DNA of 62,073 nucleotides from Burkholderiaceae bacterium (GTDB taxonomy: Bacteria; Pseudomonadota; Gammaproteobacteria; Burkholderiales; Burkholderiaceae_D): NCBI GenBank assembly GCA_019232795.1, contig JAFANH010000046.1, positions 1-62,073 on the forward strand. Reading direction: 5' to 3'. Under the pieces are notes generated by a model, which searched no databases, was not told the DNA's origin, and saw only the letters and a list, made by a program, of their open reading frames with translations. This document shows positions 18,070 through 27,765 of this stretch, piece after piece (positions within the stretch are counted from its first letter, which is position 1; each line of letters begins with the position of its first letter). A program made the translations under genes and the position numbers.

Positions 18070-19686
18070 TTAGCAGCCCAACATCGACAACGCCGCTGCT
18101 TCCGCAACGCGTATGCCATCCACCGCCGCCGACAAGATGCCGCCGGCATAGCCGGCGCCTTCGCCGGCAGGGAACAGGCCGCGCGTGTTCAGGCTTTGCA
18201 AGTCGTCGTTGTTGCGCTTGATTCGTACAGGCGACGAGGTGCGTGTTTCTACGCCGGTCAGTACGGCGTCGCGCATGGCGTAGCCCTTGATCTGGCGGTC
18301 GAAGTGCGGCAGCGCTTCGCGCATGGCGGTGATCGCGTATTCGGGCAAGGCCAGCGCCAGATCGACCAGCTGCACGCCCGGCTTGTACGAAGGTTGTACG
18401 CTTCCAAACTCAGTGGATGGTTTGCCGGCCAGGAAGTCGCCGACCAGCTGGCCCGGCGCATTATAGTTGCCACCGCCGAGCGTGAAGGCGCGCGACTCGA
18501 GTTCGCGCTGAAAGTCTATGCCGGCCAGCGGGCCGTCACCCGGGTAATCGGCCGGCGTGATGCCGACCACCATGCCGGCGTTGGCGTTGCGTTCGTTGCG
18601 CGAATATTGGCTCATGCCGTTGGTGACTACGCGGTTCGGTTCCGAAGTAGCCGCCACCACGGTGCCGCCCGGGCACATGCAGAAGCTGTAAACCGAGCGG
18701 CCGTTGCTGGCATGGTGCACCAACTTGTAGTCGGCGGCGCCGAGGATGGGGTTGCCGGCGTTGGGACCGAAGCGAGCGCGGTCGATGATTGACTGCGGAT
18801 GTTCGATGCGGAAGCCGACCGAGAACGGCTTGGCTTCCAGGTAGACGCCGCGCTCATGCAATTTCTGGAACGTGTCGCGTGCGCTGTGGCCGACTGCCAG
18901 CACCACGTGGTCGGCGGCGATGCGTTCGCCGCCTTCGAGCACGACGGCGCGCATGCGGCCATTGTCGATTTCGAAGTCTTCGACCCGCGATTCGAAGCGG
19001 AATTCGCCGCCCAGCTGGGTAATGGTCTCGCGCATCAATTCCACCATCTTGACTAGGCGGAAAGTGCCGATATGCGGCTTGCTCACGTACAGGATTTCCG
19101 GCGGCGCGTCGGCCTTAACGAACTCGGTCAAGACCTTGCGGCCGTAGTGTTTCGGGTCCTTGATCTGGCTGTACAGCTTACCGTCGGAAAAAGTGCCGGC
19201 CCCACCCTCGCCGAACTGCACGTTCGATTCCGGATGCAGCACGCGCTTGCGCCACAAACCCCAGGTGTCCTTGGTGCGTTCGCGCACCACTTTGCCACGC
19301 TCGAGAATGATGGGACGGAAACCCATCTGCGCCAGGATCAGCGCGGCGAAGATGCCGCAAGGGCCGAAGCCGATCACGACTGGGCGCGGGTGCTTGTCGT
19401 GCCAGCCTTGCGGCGCGTGGCCGACGAAGTGGTAGTCCGTGTCCGGGGTCGGCGCAATGCGCGGATTGCCTTTTAAGCGCGCCAGTACCGGCCCTTCGTT
19501 CTTGAGCGTGACGTCCAGCGTATAGACCAGGGCAATTGCGGATTTCTTGCGCGCGTCGTAGCCGCGTCGGAAGATGGTGAAATCGACGAGCTCGTCGCCG
19601 GCGATGCCGAGTATGCTGAGAATGGCTTCGCGCAGTGCGCCTTCGGGATGGTCGAGCGGGAGTTGTACTTCGGTCAGTCGCAGCAT
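18070..19686 (-). CDS. FAD-dependent dehydrogenase, COG2509 family
   Basis: 538 residues. An N-terminal ~90-residue ferredoxin-like segment (RLTEVQLPLDHPEGAL, then FTIFRRGYDARKKSAIALVYTLDV) precedes a Rossmann FAD-binding motif VVIGFGPCGIFAALILAQMG (about residues 103-122) and the conserved ESNVQFGEGGAGTFSDGKLYSQIKD; FPAGEGAGYAGGILSAAVDGIRVAEA closes the flavin site. The family is broadly conserved in bacteria and annotated only as FAD-dependent oxidoreductase; substrate unknown. It stands alone in a minus-strand run before the spoVR operon and is separated from it by a hairpin repeat. Confidence 0.9.
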   Translation of the reverse strand: MLRLTEVQLPLDHPEGALREAILSILGIAGDELVDFTIFRRGYDARKKSAIALVYTLDVTLKNEGPVLARLKGNPRIAPTPDTDYHFVGHAPQGWHDKHPRPVVIGFGPCGIFAALILAQMGFRPIILERGKVVRERTKDTWGLWRKRVLHPESNVQFGEGGAGTFSDGKLYSQIKDPKHYGRKVLTEFVKADAPPEILYVSKPHIGTFRLVKMVELMRETITQLGGEFRFESRVEDFEIDNGRMRAVVLEGGERIAADHVVLAVGHSARDTFQKLHERGVYLEAKPFSVGFRIEHPQSIIDRARFGPNAGNPILGAADYKLVHHASNGRSVYSFCMCPGGTVVAATSEPNRVVTNGMSQYSRNERNANAGMVVGITPADYPGDGPLAGIDFQRELESRAFTLGGGNYNAPGQLVGDFLAGKPSTEFGSVQPSYKPGVQLVDLALALPEYAITAMREALPHFDRQIKGYAMRDAVLTGVETRTSSPVRIKRNNDDLQSLNTRGLFPAGEGAGYAGGILSAAVDGIRVAEAAALSMLGC

Positions 19687-19771
19687 GGGAGGGCCTGTTT
19701 TTATCGGGCAAGGGGGCTATTTTACAACGATGCCAATTGTTTCAAGCACGGTTATTCATACCAACGCTCTC

Positions 19772-19867
19772 AAAATTTCGTCGCCCTCGCGAACGCGGGG
19801 GCCCATAGGGAGTTCGTTAATGCAGCCTCACTATGGGTCCCCGCGTTCGCGAGGACGACGGGAAAAT
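19772..19867. repeat. Large hairpin of the GTCCCCGC repeat family
   Basis: Two near-complementary ~37-bp arms (19772-19808 and 19831-19867) separated by 22 bases; the right arm reads CTATGGGTCCCCGCGTTCGC and the left arm is its near-exact inverse. A second outer pair CCAACGCTC (19761-19769) and GAGCGTTGG (19901-19909) extends the symmetry. It fills the gap between the spoVR stop and the FAD-protein start. Confidence 0.85.
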
Positions 19868-19921
19868 TATGATGTCGATTTGTGGGAGTCACCCACATTC
19901 GAGCGTTGGTGGTTCGGGTTA

Positions 19922-21460
19922 TTAAAATAACCGGCTACGCTTCTCCCACTTGCGCTCTATCGTGCTCAATATGGTGCCATTCGGCGCCACGGTCTCCAGG
20001 CGCACATCGAAACCCCACAGCCGCGCCACATGCTTGAGCATTTCATCAGTCTGCTGGTTGAGCGGGCGGCGCTGGAATTGCGTGTGGCGCAAGGTCAGCG
20101 CGCGGTCGCCGTGGGTGTTGACCGACCACACCTGGATGTTGGGTTCGCGGTTGCCGAGGTTGTATTGCTCGGCCAGCTTATGGCGCACATCGCTGTAGCC
20201 GCTTTCGTCGTGGATTGCGGAAATCTTGAGTTTTTCGTCTTCGTCGTCATCGAGCACGGCAAAGAAGTGAAAGTCGCGGATCAGTTTCGGTGACAGGTAT
20301 TGTGCGATAAAGCTTTCGTCCTTGAAATTGCGCATGGCGAATTCGAGCGTGGGCCGCCAGGGCGCGCCGGCGATGTCGGGAAACCACTGCCGGTCTTCGT
20401 CGGTCGGCTCTTCGCAGATGCGGCGGATGTCGCGCATCATGTTGAAGCCGAGCGCATAGGGGTTGATGCCGCTGTAATACGGACTGTCGATGGGCGGCTG
20501 GTAGACCACGTTGGTGTGGCTTTGCAGGAATTCCATCATGAAGCCGTCACCGACCACGCCTTCGTCGTATAGCTGGTTCAGGATGGTGTAATGCCAGAAC
20601 GTGGCCCAGCCTTCGTTCATGACCTGGGTTTGGCGCTGCGGATAGAAGTACTGCGAAATCTTGCGGATGATGCGTACGATTTCGCGTTGCCACGGTTCCA
20701 GCAGCGGCGAGAACTTTTCGAAGAAGTACAGCAGGTTTTCCTGCGGTTCGGGTGGGAAGCGTTGCGGCGCGTCTTCGGTCACCACCTGTTCCCGGCGCGG
20801 CACGGTGCGCCACAGGTCGTTGATCTGCGTCTGCAGGTAGGCTTCGCGTTCGAGCTGGCGCGCCTGCTCCTTTTCCAATGACAGCTTGGCCGGGCGCTTG
20901 TAGCGGTCGACACCGTGGTTTTGCAGGGCGTGACAGGAATCGAGCAGCAGTTCGACCGCCTCGACACCGTGGCGGCGCTCACAGTCGGCGATGTAATTCT
21001 TGGCGAACACCATGTAGTCGATGATGGCTTCGGCGTCGGTCCAGGTCTTGAACAGGTAATTGCCCTTGAAGAAGGAATTGTGGCCATAAGCCGCATGCGC
21101 GATCACCAGCGCCTGCATGGTCAGGCTGTTTTCCTCCATCAGATAGGCAATGCAGGGATTGGAATTGATGACGATCTCGTAGGCCAGGCCCATCTGGCCG
21201 CGCCTGTAGCTTTTTTCGGTGGACAGGAAGTGCTTGCCGAACGACCAATGGTTGTAAGACACCGGCATGCCCACCGAGGTATAGGCATCCATCATTTGCT
21301 CGGCTGTGATGATTTCGAGCTGGTTAGGGTAGGTATCGAGGTCGAAATTCCTGGCAACGCGGCGGATTTCCGTATGCGCCTGCTGGATGAGGTCGAAGGT
21401 CCACTCCGACTGCTCGGGCAGACGGTTGGGATTGACGGGTTTCTTTTCTGCCTCGCTCAT
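19922..21460 (-). CDS. spoVR: SpoVR family protein (YcgB-like)
   Basis: 512 residues, typical for gammaproteobacterial YcgB/SpoVR. Recognisable blocks are GMPVSYNHWSFGKHFLSTEKSYRRGQMGLAYEIVINSNPCIAYLMEENS, INDLWRTVP and NEGWATFWHYTILNQLYDEG. Third gene of the prkA-yeaH-spoVR unit, 23 bp after yeaH. In enteric bacteria the three are co-regulated in stationary phase and nitrogen starvation; the biochemical function of SpoVR is not established. The ATG at 21460 is preferred; an in-frame GTG three codons upstream is possible. Confidence 0.94.
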   Translation of the reverse strand: MSEAEKKPVNPNRLPEQSEWTFDLIQQAHTEIRRVARNFDLDTYPNQLEIITAEQMMDAYTSVGMPVSYNHWSFGKHFLSTEKSYRRGQMGLAYEIVINSNPCIAYLMEENSLTMQALVIAHAAYGHNSFFKGNYLFKTWTDAEAIIDYMVFAKNYIADCERRHGVEAVELLLDSCHALQNHGVDRYKRPAKLSLEKEQARQLEREAYLQTQINDLWRTVPRREQVVTEDAPQRFPPEPQENLLYFFEKFSPLLEPWQREIVRIIRKISQYFYPQRQTQVMNEGWATFWHYTILNQLYDEGVVGDGFMMEFLQSHTNVVYQPPIDSPYYSGINPYALGFNMMRDIRRICEEPTDEDRQWFPDIAGAPWRPTLEFAMRNFKDESFIAQYLSPKLIRDFHFFAVLDDDEDEKLKISAIHDESGYSDVRHKLAEQYNLGNREPNIQVWSVNTHGDRALTLRHTQFQRRPLNQQTDEMLKHVARLWGFDVRLETVAPNGTILSTIERKWEKRSRLF

Positions 21461-21483
21461 TGAGGACACCTGTTGGCAGGGCG

Positions 21484-22752
21484 CTACTTGGGCTGCTTCT
21501 TGAACAGCTCACGGAACACCGGATAAATGTCAGCCGGCGATTCGATCTTTTGCATGGCGAAATGCGAATACTGCTCGGCAATTTGCGCGTATTCCTGCCA
21601 CAGGTTCTGCGGCTCGCCGTCGGTGATTTCGACATAGGCGAAGTACTGCACCGCCTGCATCACGGCGCTGCTCAACAGGTCGCGGCAGGTGACGGAATCG
21701 TTGTCCCAGTTGTCGCCATCCGAGGCTTGGGCCACGTAGGCATTCCAGTCGCTGCTGGCATAGCGCTCGTGCATGATCTTGATCAGCAGATGCAATGCCG
21801 AAGACACCACGGTGCCACCCGATTCGCGCGAATTGAAGAATTCGTCTTCGTCGACTTCGGCCGCCTGCGTGTGGTGGCGGATGAACACCACATCGATGCG
21901 GTCGTAGGCGCGCTTGAGAAACAGGTAGAGCAGGATGAAAAAGCGCTTGGCCGTATCCTTCTTGGCTTCATCCATCGAACCCGATACATCCATAATGCAA
22001 AACATGACGGCCTGGCTGGAAGGCTTGGGCACCTTGATGCGGTTGCTGTAGCGCAGGTCGATCGGGTCGAGAAACGGTATCGCCAGCAGGCGCGTGCGCA
22101 AATGATGGAGTTCACGGCGCAGGCTGATCACTTGCGGTGCATCTTCAGGGGTGTGTTTCTCGAGCAAGGCCAGCAATTCCTGCTCGGCTTCCTGCAGGCG
22201 CCGGCGGCTGCGGCCGCCGACGGCAATGCGCCTGCCGAGCGCACCGCGCAACGAACGCAGCACGTGGATATTGGACGGCGTGCCCGACAGCTTGTAGCCG
22301 GCGCGCAGGTTCTTGAACTCCGTGGTCGAGGCCAGCTGCGTCTTGACCATGTTGGGCAGTTCGAGATCTTCGAAGAAATAGTTGAGGAATTCTTCGCGCG
22401 ACAGTTCGAAGATGAAATCGTCTTCAGTGATCTGCTCGCTATTGCCGGCCTGGCCGCGTCCGGACCCGCCGCCGCCGCGCGGGCGGTTGATGCGGTCGCC
22501 CTTCAGATACTCCTTGTTTCCGGGACTGACGGTTTCCCAGACGCCGCCGTGGGCATGGCCAAAATTCGGTTCGCCGATATCTTTGACCGGAATAGAAACC
22601 TTCTCGCCGTTTTCGACGTCGGTGATCGAACGGCCCTTGATGGCGCGCGTCACCGCATCCTTGACCTGCCCTTTATAACGGCGCAGGAAGCGCTCGCGGT
22701 TGATCGCGGATTTGTTCTTGCCCTGCACACGCCTGTCGATCAAGTAAGCCAA
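21484..22752 (-). CDS. yeaH: YeaH/YhbH family protein (DUF444)
   Basis: 422 residues, the family's usual length. The opening YLIDRRVQGKNKSAINRERFLRRYKGQVKDAV and the Gly/Arg-rich linker RPRGGGGSGRG are typical of YeaH. The C-terminal half is a von Willebrand A-like domain with the metal-site motif DVSGSMDEAKKDTAKRF. Lies between prkA and spoVR and is probably a partner of the PrkA kinase; molecular role not known. The gap to prkA is 73 bp and to spoVR 23 bp. Confidence 0.94.
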   Translation of the reverse strand: MAYLIDRRVQGKNKSAINRERFLRRYKGQVKDAVTRAIKGRSITDVENGEKVSIPVKDIGEPNFGHAHGGVWETVSPGNKEYLKGDRINRPRGGGGSGRGQAGNSEQITEDDFIFELSREEFLNYFFEDLELPNMVKTQLASTTEFKNLRAGYKLSGTPSNIHVLRSLRGALGRRIAVGGRSRRRLQEAEQELLALLEKHTPEDAPQVISLRRELHHLRTRLLAIPFLDPIDLRYSNRIKVPKPSSQAVMFCIMDVSGSMDEAKKDTAKRFFILLYLFLKRAYDRIDVVFIRHHTQAAEVDEDEFFNSRESGGTVVSSALHLLIKIMHERYASSDWNAYVAQASDGDNWDNDSVTCRDLLSSAVMQAVQYFAYVEITDGEPQNLWQEYAQIAEQYSHFAMQKIESPADIYPVFRELFKKQPK

Positions 22753-22825
22753 ATTCCACTCCTTGTCCTTGCCACGGGGTATTGCGCACTCGGCATGGTC
22801 CGCCTTTGTGGCGGACCGCGACGAT

Positions 22826-24748
22826 TTACGACGACTTGCGCACCCGCAGATACCACTCGCATAGCAGCCTGACCTGCTTGGCCGTGTACCCCTTGGCGAC
22901 CATGCGCGAGACGAATTCCTGGTGCTTGTTGGCGTCGTCGGCGCTGGCCTTGGCGTTGAATGAAATGACCGGCAGCAATTCCTCGGTATTCGAAAACATT
23001 TTCTTTTCGATCACCGTGCGCAGCTTTTCATAGCTGGTCCACACCGGGTTCTTGCCGGCGTTGTGGGCGCGTGCGCGCAGCACGAAATTGACGATCTCGT
23101 TGCGGAAGTCCTTGGGGTTCGAGATGCCGGCCGGCTTTTCTATCTTTTCCAGTTCGCTGTTGAGCGCTTCGCGGTCGAAGCTTTCGCCGGTATCGGGATC
23201 GCGGAATTCCTGGTCCTGGATCCAGAAGTCGGCAAAGGTCACGTAGCGGTCGAAGATGTTTTGCCCGTACTCGGAATAGCTTTCCAGGTAGGCGGTCTGG
23301 ATTTCCTTGCCGATGAATTCGACGTAGCGCTGCGCCAGGTATTCCTTGATATAGGAAAAATACTTCTGTTCGGTTTCGGGCGCGAACTGTTCGCGCTCGA
23401 CCTGCTGCTCGAGCACGTACAGCAAATGCACCGGGTTGGCGGCGATCTCGGTGGTGTCGAAGTTGAACACCTTCGACAGGATCTTGAAGGCGAAGCGGGT
23501 CGACAAGCCGTTCATGCCTTCGTCGACACCGGCGTAGTCGGTATATTCCTGGCGCGACTTGGCCTTGGGATCGGTATCCTTGAGATTCTCGCCGTCGTAG
23601 ACCAGCATCTTGCTGTAGATGCTGGAATTCTCCGGTTCCTTCAGGCGCGACAGGATGGCGAACTGCGCCATCATCTTCAAAGTGCCCGGCGCGCACGGCG
23701 CCTGCGACAGCGAAGAGGTGCGCACCAGCTTTTCATAGATCTTGATTTCGTCGGTGACGCGCAGGCAGTACGGCACCTTGACGATATAGATGCGGTCGAG
23801 GAAGGCTTCGTTGTTGCGGTTGTTTTTGAAGGCTTTCCACTCCGACTCGTTCGAGTGCGCCAGCACGACGCCATCGAAGGGGATGGCGCCGAAGCCTTCG
23901 GTGCCCTTGAAATTGCCTTCCTGGGTCGCCGTCAGCAGCGGGTGCAGCACCTTGATCGGCGCCTTGAACATTTCCACGAATTCCATCAAGCCCTGGTTGG
24001 ACAGGCACAGGCCGCCGGAATAACTGTAGGCGTCCGGATCGTCTTGCGCGTAATCTTCGAGCTTGCGGATGTCGACCTTGCCGACCAGCGAAGAGATGTC
24101 CTGGTTGTTTTCATCGCCCGGTTCGGTCTTGGAGATGGCGATCTGCTTGAGCACCGAGGGGTAGCGTTTGACCACGCGGAAGCGGTTGATGTCGCCGTTG
24201 AATTCGTGCAGGCGCTTGACCGCCCAGGGACTCGGGATGGCGCGCAGGTAGCGGCGCGGAATGCCGAAGTCTTCTTCCAGGATGGCGCCGTCTTCTTCTT
24301 CGCTGAACAGACCTAGTGGCGATTCGTTGACCGGCGAACCCTTGATGCAATAGAAGGGCACCTTTTCCATCAGGGACTTGAGCTTTTCCGCAATCGACGA
24401 TTTGCCGCCGCCGACCGGACCCAACAGATAGAGGATTTGTTTGCGTTCTTCCAGGCCTTGCGCGGCGTGGCGGAAATAAGACACGACTTGCTCGATCACC
24501 TCTTCCATGCCGTAGAACTCACGGAAGGCAGGGTAGATCTTGATGACTTTGTTGGCAAAGATGCGCGACTGGCGGGGATCGTTGCGCGTGTCGATCAATT
24601 CCGGGTCGCCGATTGCGGCCAGCATGCGTTCGGCTGCGGCGGCATAAGTGAGCGCCTCGCGTTTGCACAGGTCCAGATATTCCTGCAGCGAGTACTCTTC
24701 CTCCCTGGTCCGTTCGTACCGTGATGCGTAGTTATCAAAGATGTTCAT
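22826..24748 (-). CDS. prkA: PrkA family serine protein kinase (YeaG)
   Basis: 640 residues, matching E. coli YeaG (~644). The N-terminal AAA domain shows a Walker A YLLGPVGGGKSSIAEKLK; the C-terminal part is the PrkA domain with weak resemblance to cAMP-dependent kinases. I chose the ATG at 24748 (MNIFDNYASRYERTREEEYSLQEYLDLC), the conserved family start; an upstream ATG would add 11 unsupported residues. First gene of prkA-yeaH-spoVR, which acts in stationary-phase and starvation responses. The 267-bp region upstream is AT-rich and should carry the promoter; I could not assign a clear -24/-12 or -35/-10 pair. Confidence 0.95.
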   Translation of the reverse strand: MNIFDNYASRYERTREEEYSLQEYLDLCKREALTYAAAAERMLAAIGDPELIDTRNDPRQSRIFANKVIKIYPAFREFYGMEEVIEQVVSYFRHAAQGLEERKQILYLLGPVGGGKSSIAEKLKSLMEKVPFYCIKGSPVNESPLGLFSEEEDGAILEEDFGIPRRYLRAIPSPWAVKRLHEFNGDINRFRVVKRYPSVLKQIAISKTEPGDENNQDISSLVGKVDIRKLEDYAQDDPDAYSYSGGLCLSNQGLMEFVEMFKAPIKVLHPLLTATQEGNFKGTEGFGAIPFDGVVLAHSNESEWKAFKNNRNNEAFLDRIYIVKVPYCLRVTDEIKIYEKLVRTSSLSQAPCAPGTLKMMAQFAILSRLKEPENSSIYSKMLVYDGENLKDTDPKAKSRQEYTDYAGVDEGMNGLSTRFAFKILSKVFNFDTTEIAANPVHLLYVLEQQVEREQFAPETEQKYFSYIKEYLAQRYVEFIGKEIQTAYLESYSEYGQNIFDRYVTFADFWIQDQEFRDPDTGESFDREALNSELEKIEKPAGISNPKDFRNEIVNFVLRARAHNAGKNPVWTSYEKLRTVIEKKMFSNTEELLPVISFNAKASADDANKHQEFVSRMVAKGYTAKQVRLLCEWYLRVRKSS

Positions 24749-25015
24749 GTGAATGTCCTTTGAAATTACACGCGATGTCAATGCAACCGGTCGTCCTGTC
24801 CCCTAGCCTCTATCCCTTGTCTGTCTTCGTTATTGGTTTGTGTGCGTCCCGCGTTTTAATCATACGCGCATTTTTTAATGCCGCGCAGTAATTTTAGTGT
24901 AGATCAATTTCGAAAAATTGCATCTGGTCGATACCCATAATACACGCGCCTTCACAGTCTTGTTTTCAATATCGGCGCACGTGTTTATATCTGTAACGTA
25001 GCTTGGATGACATCT

Positions 25016-26251
25016 TTAGCGCAAGGCTGCGTACAACATGCGTCGAAACGGTGCGGGGTCACAATTTGTGACAACGACTTTTTCCGTCCCATGCCACGCG
25101 CTGCAGCGCATCAAGGCTTGCGCGACATCGTCGGCCAAAGCGGCGCTGGCGCGCACGCCGGGTTCCAGGTGCAAGGCTTTGACTTCGAAGATCCCGTCGC
25201 TGCGATGGGCCTTGGCGTCGAGCCGGCCGACCAGGGCGCCGCGCCGTAAAATCGGTAACACGAAGTAGCCATAGCGGCGCTTGTGTGCGGGCGTGTAACA
25301 TTCGAGCCGGTAATCGAAGTCGAATAATTCCAATGCACGGCGCCGGTCCCACACCAAGGGATCGAAAGGTGACAATAGCGTGGTGACACTGGCTTGCAAT
25401 TCGCCGGCGGCGGCTTGCGCCAGTTCGGCGTGCAGCGGGTGGATATACACCGGTGTTGTCCAACCGTCCACACGCGCGCGCAACAACGCTCCTTGTTCGA
25501 CCAGCGATTCCGGATTCGGTTGCGGGCCGCCGCGTCCGCGGCCGTTGCGGAAGTAATCGTTGATCCAGCTTGCCTTGGCAAGGCCGAGCGCATACACGGC
25601 TTTCAGCAGCAGCTTGCGTTGCGTCGCGGCAAGGTCGGGCAACTGCTTGTCATCCCAATCGGGCAACACTCGCGGCAGCACGCGCTCGGCCAGGTCATAG
25701 ACCCGCTGGAAATTTTGGCGGCGGGCGATCATCAGTTCACCGGCGGTAAACAAGACTTCGAGCGAGCGCTTTTCCGGTTTCCAGCCCCACCAGCCGCCAC
25801 TCTTGCCGTCCTTGCGTTCGAAATCTGCCGAGCGCACCGGGCCGTTGTGGCGGATATGGGTGCGCAGGGCCTCGATGGCCTCGCGATGCTCATTCATCCA
25901 CGCGACCGAATATTTCCATCCCATGGCGGCGGGATCGAGCATGCGATGGCGGTACAGGCCGTAGTCTTCGATCGGCAGAAAGCAGGCTTCATGCGCCCAA
26001 TATTCGAACAAGGCGCCCTCGGCCAGCAATTCTTCCAGCCAGGCTTGCCGGTAATCGCCCAGCCGGCTCCACAGCACCAGGTAGGGACTGCGGGCGACCA
26101 CGTGGATGGTGTCGATCTGCAGTGCGCCCATCGCGCGGATGGCGTTCAAGACATCGGTCTTGTCGGCTTTTTGCGGGCGTGTCTGCAACAGGCCTTGCGC
26201 GGCAAGCTGCAGGGCGCGGGCGTCGGAGAGAGAAAGCGTCAGTTCGGACAT
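25016..26251 (-). CDS. ycaQ: Winged-helix DNA glycosylase, YcaQ/AlkX type
   Basis: 411 residues, HTH_42/DUF1006 family. Near the N-terminus, MGALQIDTIHVVARSPYLVLWSRLGDY contains the Q-x-D catalytic motif that distinguishes YcaQ/AlkX from AlkZ (Q-x-Q). E. coli YcaQ unhooks interstrand crosslinks and removes N7-alkylguanines, so a DNA-repair role is likely. Other conserved blocks are FEYWAHEACFLPIEDYGLYRHRM and LLSPFDPLVWDRRRALELFDFDYRLE. The ATG at 26251 is chosen by similarity of the opening MSELTLSLSDARALQLAAQGL; an upstream ATG adding ten residues exists. Divergent from the YhiN-like gene. Confidence 0.92.
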   Translation of the reverse strand: MSELTLSLSDARALQLAAQGLLQTRPQKADKTDVLNAIRAMGALQIDTIHVVARSPYLVLWSRLGDYRQAWLEELLAEGALFEYWAHEACFLPIEDYGLYRHRMLDPAAMGWKYSVAWMNEHREAIEALRTHIRHNGPVRSADFERKDGKSGGWWGWKPEKRSLEVLFTAGELMIARRQNFQRVYDLAERVLPRVLPDWDDKQLPDLAATQRKLLLKAVYALGLAKASWINDYFRNGRGRGGPQPNPESLVEQGALLRARVDGWTTPVYIHPLHAELAQAAAGELQASVTTLLSPFDPLVWDRRRALELFDFDYRLECYTPAHKRRYGYFVLPILRRGALVGRLDAKAHRSDGIFEVKALHLEPGVRASAALADDVAQALMRCSAWHGTEKVVVTNCDPAPFRRMLYAALR

Positions 26252-26424
26252 AGAGATGATGGCAAAGACATGGCCGCTCATTATGTCAGTTCGTCGCCTG
26301 CCATGTCTCTTGCAATAAAATGGCGGATGTACAAAGTGAAGCAATGTGGCTTGGCAGCCGGATTGTTCAGCTGCTGCTCATTGATAAATATGGAAGACAA
26401 GATGCAAGAGATCGAAGGTCACGC

Positions 26425-27765
26425 ATGACCATCGCCGAGACAAACGCGGCGCAGGATGGGCCGGTGAAACCGCGCACCGTGGCGATCATCGGTGGCGGTC
26501 CGGCCGGATTGATGGCGGCGGAGACCCTGGCGGCGCGCGGCGTACGCGTCGACGTGTACGATGCCATGCCATCGGTCGGCCGCAAATTCCTGTTGGCCGG
26601 CAAGGGAGGCATGAATTTGACGCACTCGGAGCCCGCGGAGTGGTTTCGTACGCGCTATGGCGCACGGCAGCCAGAGCTGGAACCCATGCTCGACGCTTTC
26701 GGCCCGAACGAATTGCGCGCTTGGGCCGATGGACTTGGCGTCGCCACCTTTGTCGGCAGTTCCGGCCGCGTCTTCCCCACCGACATGAAGGCCGCGCCGC
26801 TGTTGCGCGCCTGGCTGCACCGCTTGCGTGAAAGCGGCGTGAGCTTCCACATGCGTCATCGCTGGCAAGGCTGGGACAAGCGGGGCGGTCTGCATTTCCT
26901 GACACCTGACGGCGCGCAAACGGCGTATGCCGATGCCACGGTGCTGGCCCTGGGCGGCGGCAGTTGGGCGCGTCTGGGCTCGGATGGCGCATGGGTGCCG
27001 CTGCTGGAAATTCTCGGCGTCGAGGTGGCGCCGCTGCAACCGGCCAATTGCGGCTTCAATGTCGCCTGGACCGATCATTTCCGCCTGCGTTTTGCCGGCC
27101 ACCCGCTCAAGTCGGTGGCCTTGAGTTTTACCGACGTCAAGGGTATCGCTTACCGGCGCCAGGGCGAATTGATGGTGACCAATAGCGGCATCGAAGGCAG
27201 CCTGGTGTATGAATCGTCGGGACTGTTGCGCGACAAACTTGCGGCGCAGGGGCAGGTGCGCATCAAGCTCGACCTGGCGCCCGATTGGCCGGCGCAGCGC
27301 GTTCTGGCCGAAGTGGCGCGGCCGCGCGGTTCGCGCTCGCTGTCCACGCATTTGCAAAGCCGCGTCAATATCGGCGGCATCAAGGCCGGCCTGTTGCGCG
27401 AGGCACTGACGGCCCAGGAAATGAACGACCCGGCCAGGCTGGCGGAAACCATCAAGGCGCTGCCCTTGACGCTGTTGGCGCCGCGCCCCTTGAACGAGGC
27501 GATCAGCAGCGCGGGCGGCGTGATGTTCGAGGCGCTTGACCACAACCTGATGCTGCGCGCGCGGCCCGGTGTATTTTGTGCCGGCGAAATGCTCGATTGG
27601 GAAGCGCCGACCGGAGGCTATCTGCTGACGGCCTGCTTCGCCAGTGGCGTGGCGGCCGGCAAGGGCGTGCTCGATTGGCTGGGCTTGGCCGAGCCTGCGA
27701 ACGAAGACAGTGCCGACGCGGAGCAAGCATCGGAGCCGACTACTACAGAGAGAACGCAATCATGA
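26425..27765 (+). CDS. NAD(P)/FAD-dependent oxidoreductase, HI0933/YhiN-like (TIGR03862 group)
   Basis: 446 residues. FAD-binding Rossmann motif VAIIGGGPAGLMAAETLAARG (about residues 19-39), family signature GRKFLLAGKGGMNLTHSE, and closing motif FCAGEMLDWEAPTGGYLLTACFASGVAAG. The family is widespread in Proteobacteria with no agreed function; the fold suggests a flavin-dependent redox enzyme. Its stop codon overlaps the start of the threonine-aldolase-like gene (ATGA at 27762-27765), so translation is probably coupled. The last 25 residues are Glu/Thr/Ala-rich and likely disordered. Confidence 0.88.
   Translation: MTIAETNAAQDGPVKPRTVAIIGGGPAGLMAAETLAARGVRVDVYDAMPSVGRKFLLAGKGGMNLTHSEPAEWFRTRYGARQPELEPMLDAFGPNELRAWADGLGVATFVGSSGRVFPTDMKAAPLLRAWLHRLRESGVSFHMRHRWQGWDKRGGLHFLTPDGAQTAYADATVLALGGGSWARLGSDGAWVPLLEILGVEVAPLQPANCGFNVAWTDHFRLRFAGHPLKSVALSFTDVKGIAYRRQGELMVTNSGIEGSLVYESSGLLRDKLAAQGQVRIKLDLAPDWPAQRVLAEVARPRGSRSLSTHLQSRVNIGGIKAGLLREALTAQEMNDPARLAETIKALPLTLLAPRPLNEAISSAGGVMFEALDHNLMLRARPGVFCAGEMLDWEAPTGGYLLTACFASGVAAGKGVLDWLGLAEPANEDSADAEQASEPTTTERTQS

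Noticed and set aside
21460-22872. A 470-codon plus-strand frame across yeaH
   Set aside because: Overlaps the conserved DUF444 gene and has no family features.
24749-25015. A sigma54 promoter for prkA
   Set aside because: Enteric yeaG is known to be nitrogen regulated, but no clear GG-N10-GC pair in the right place could be seen by eye.
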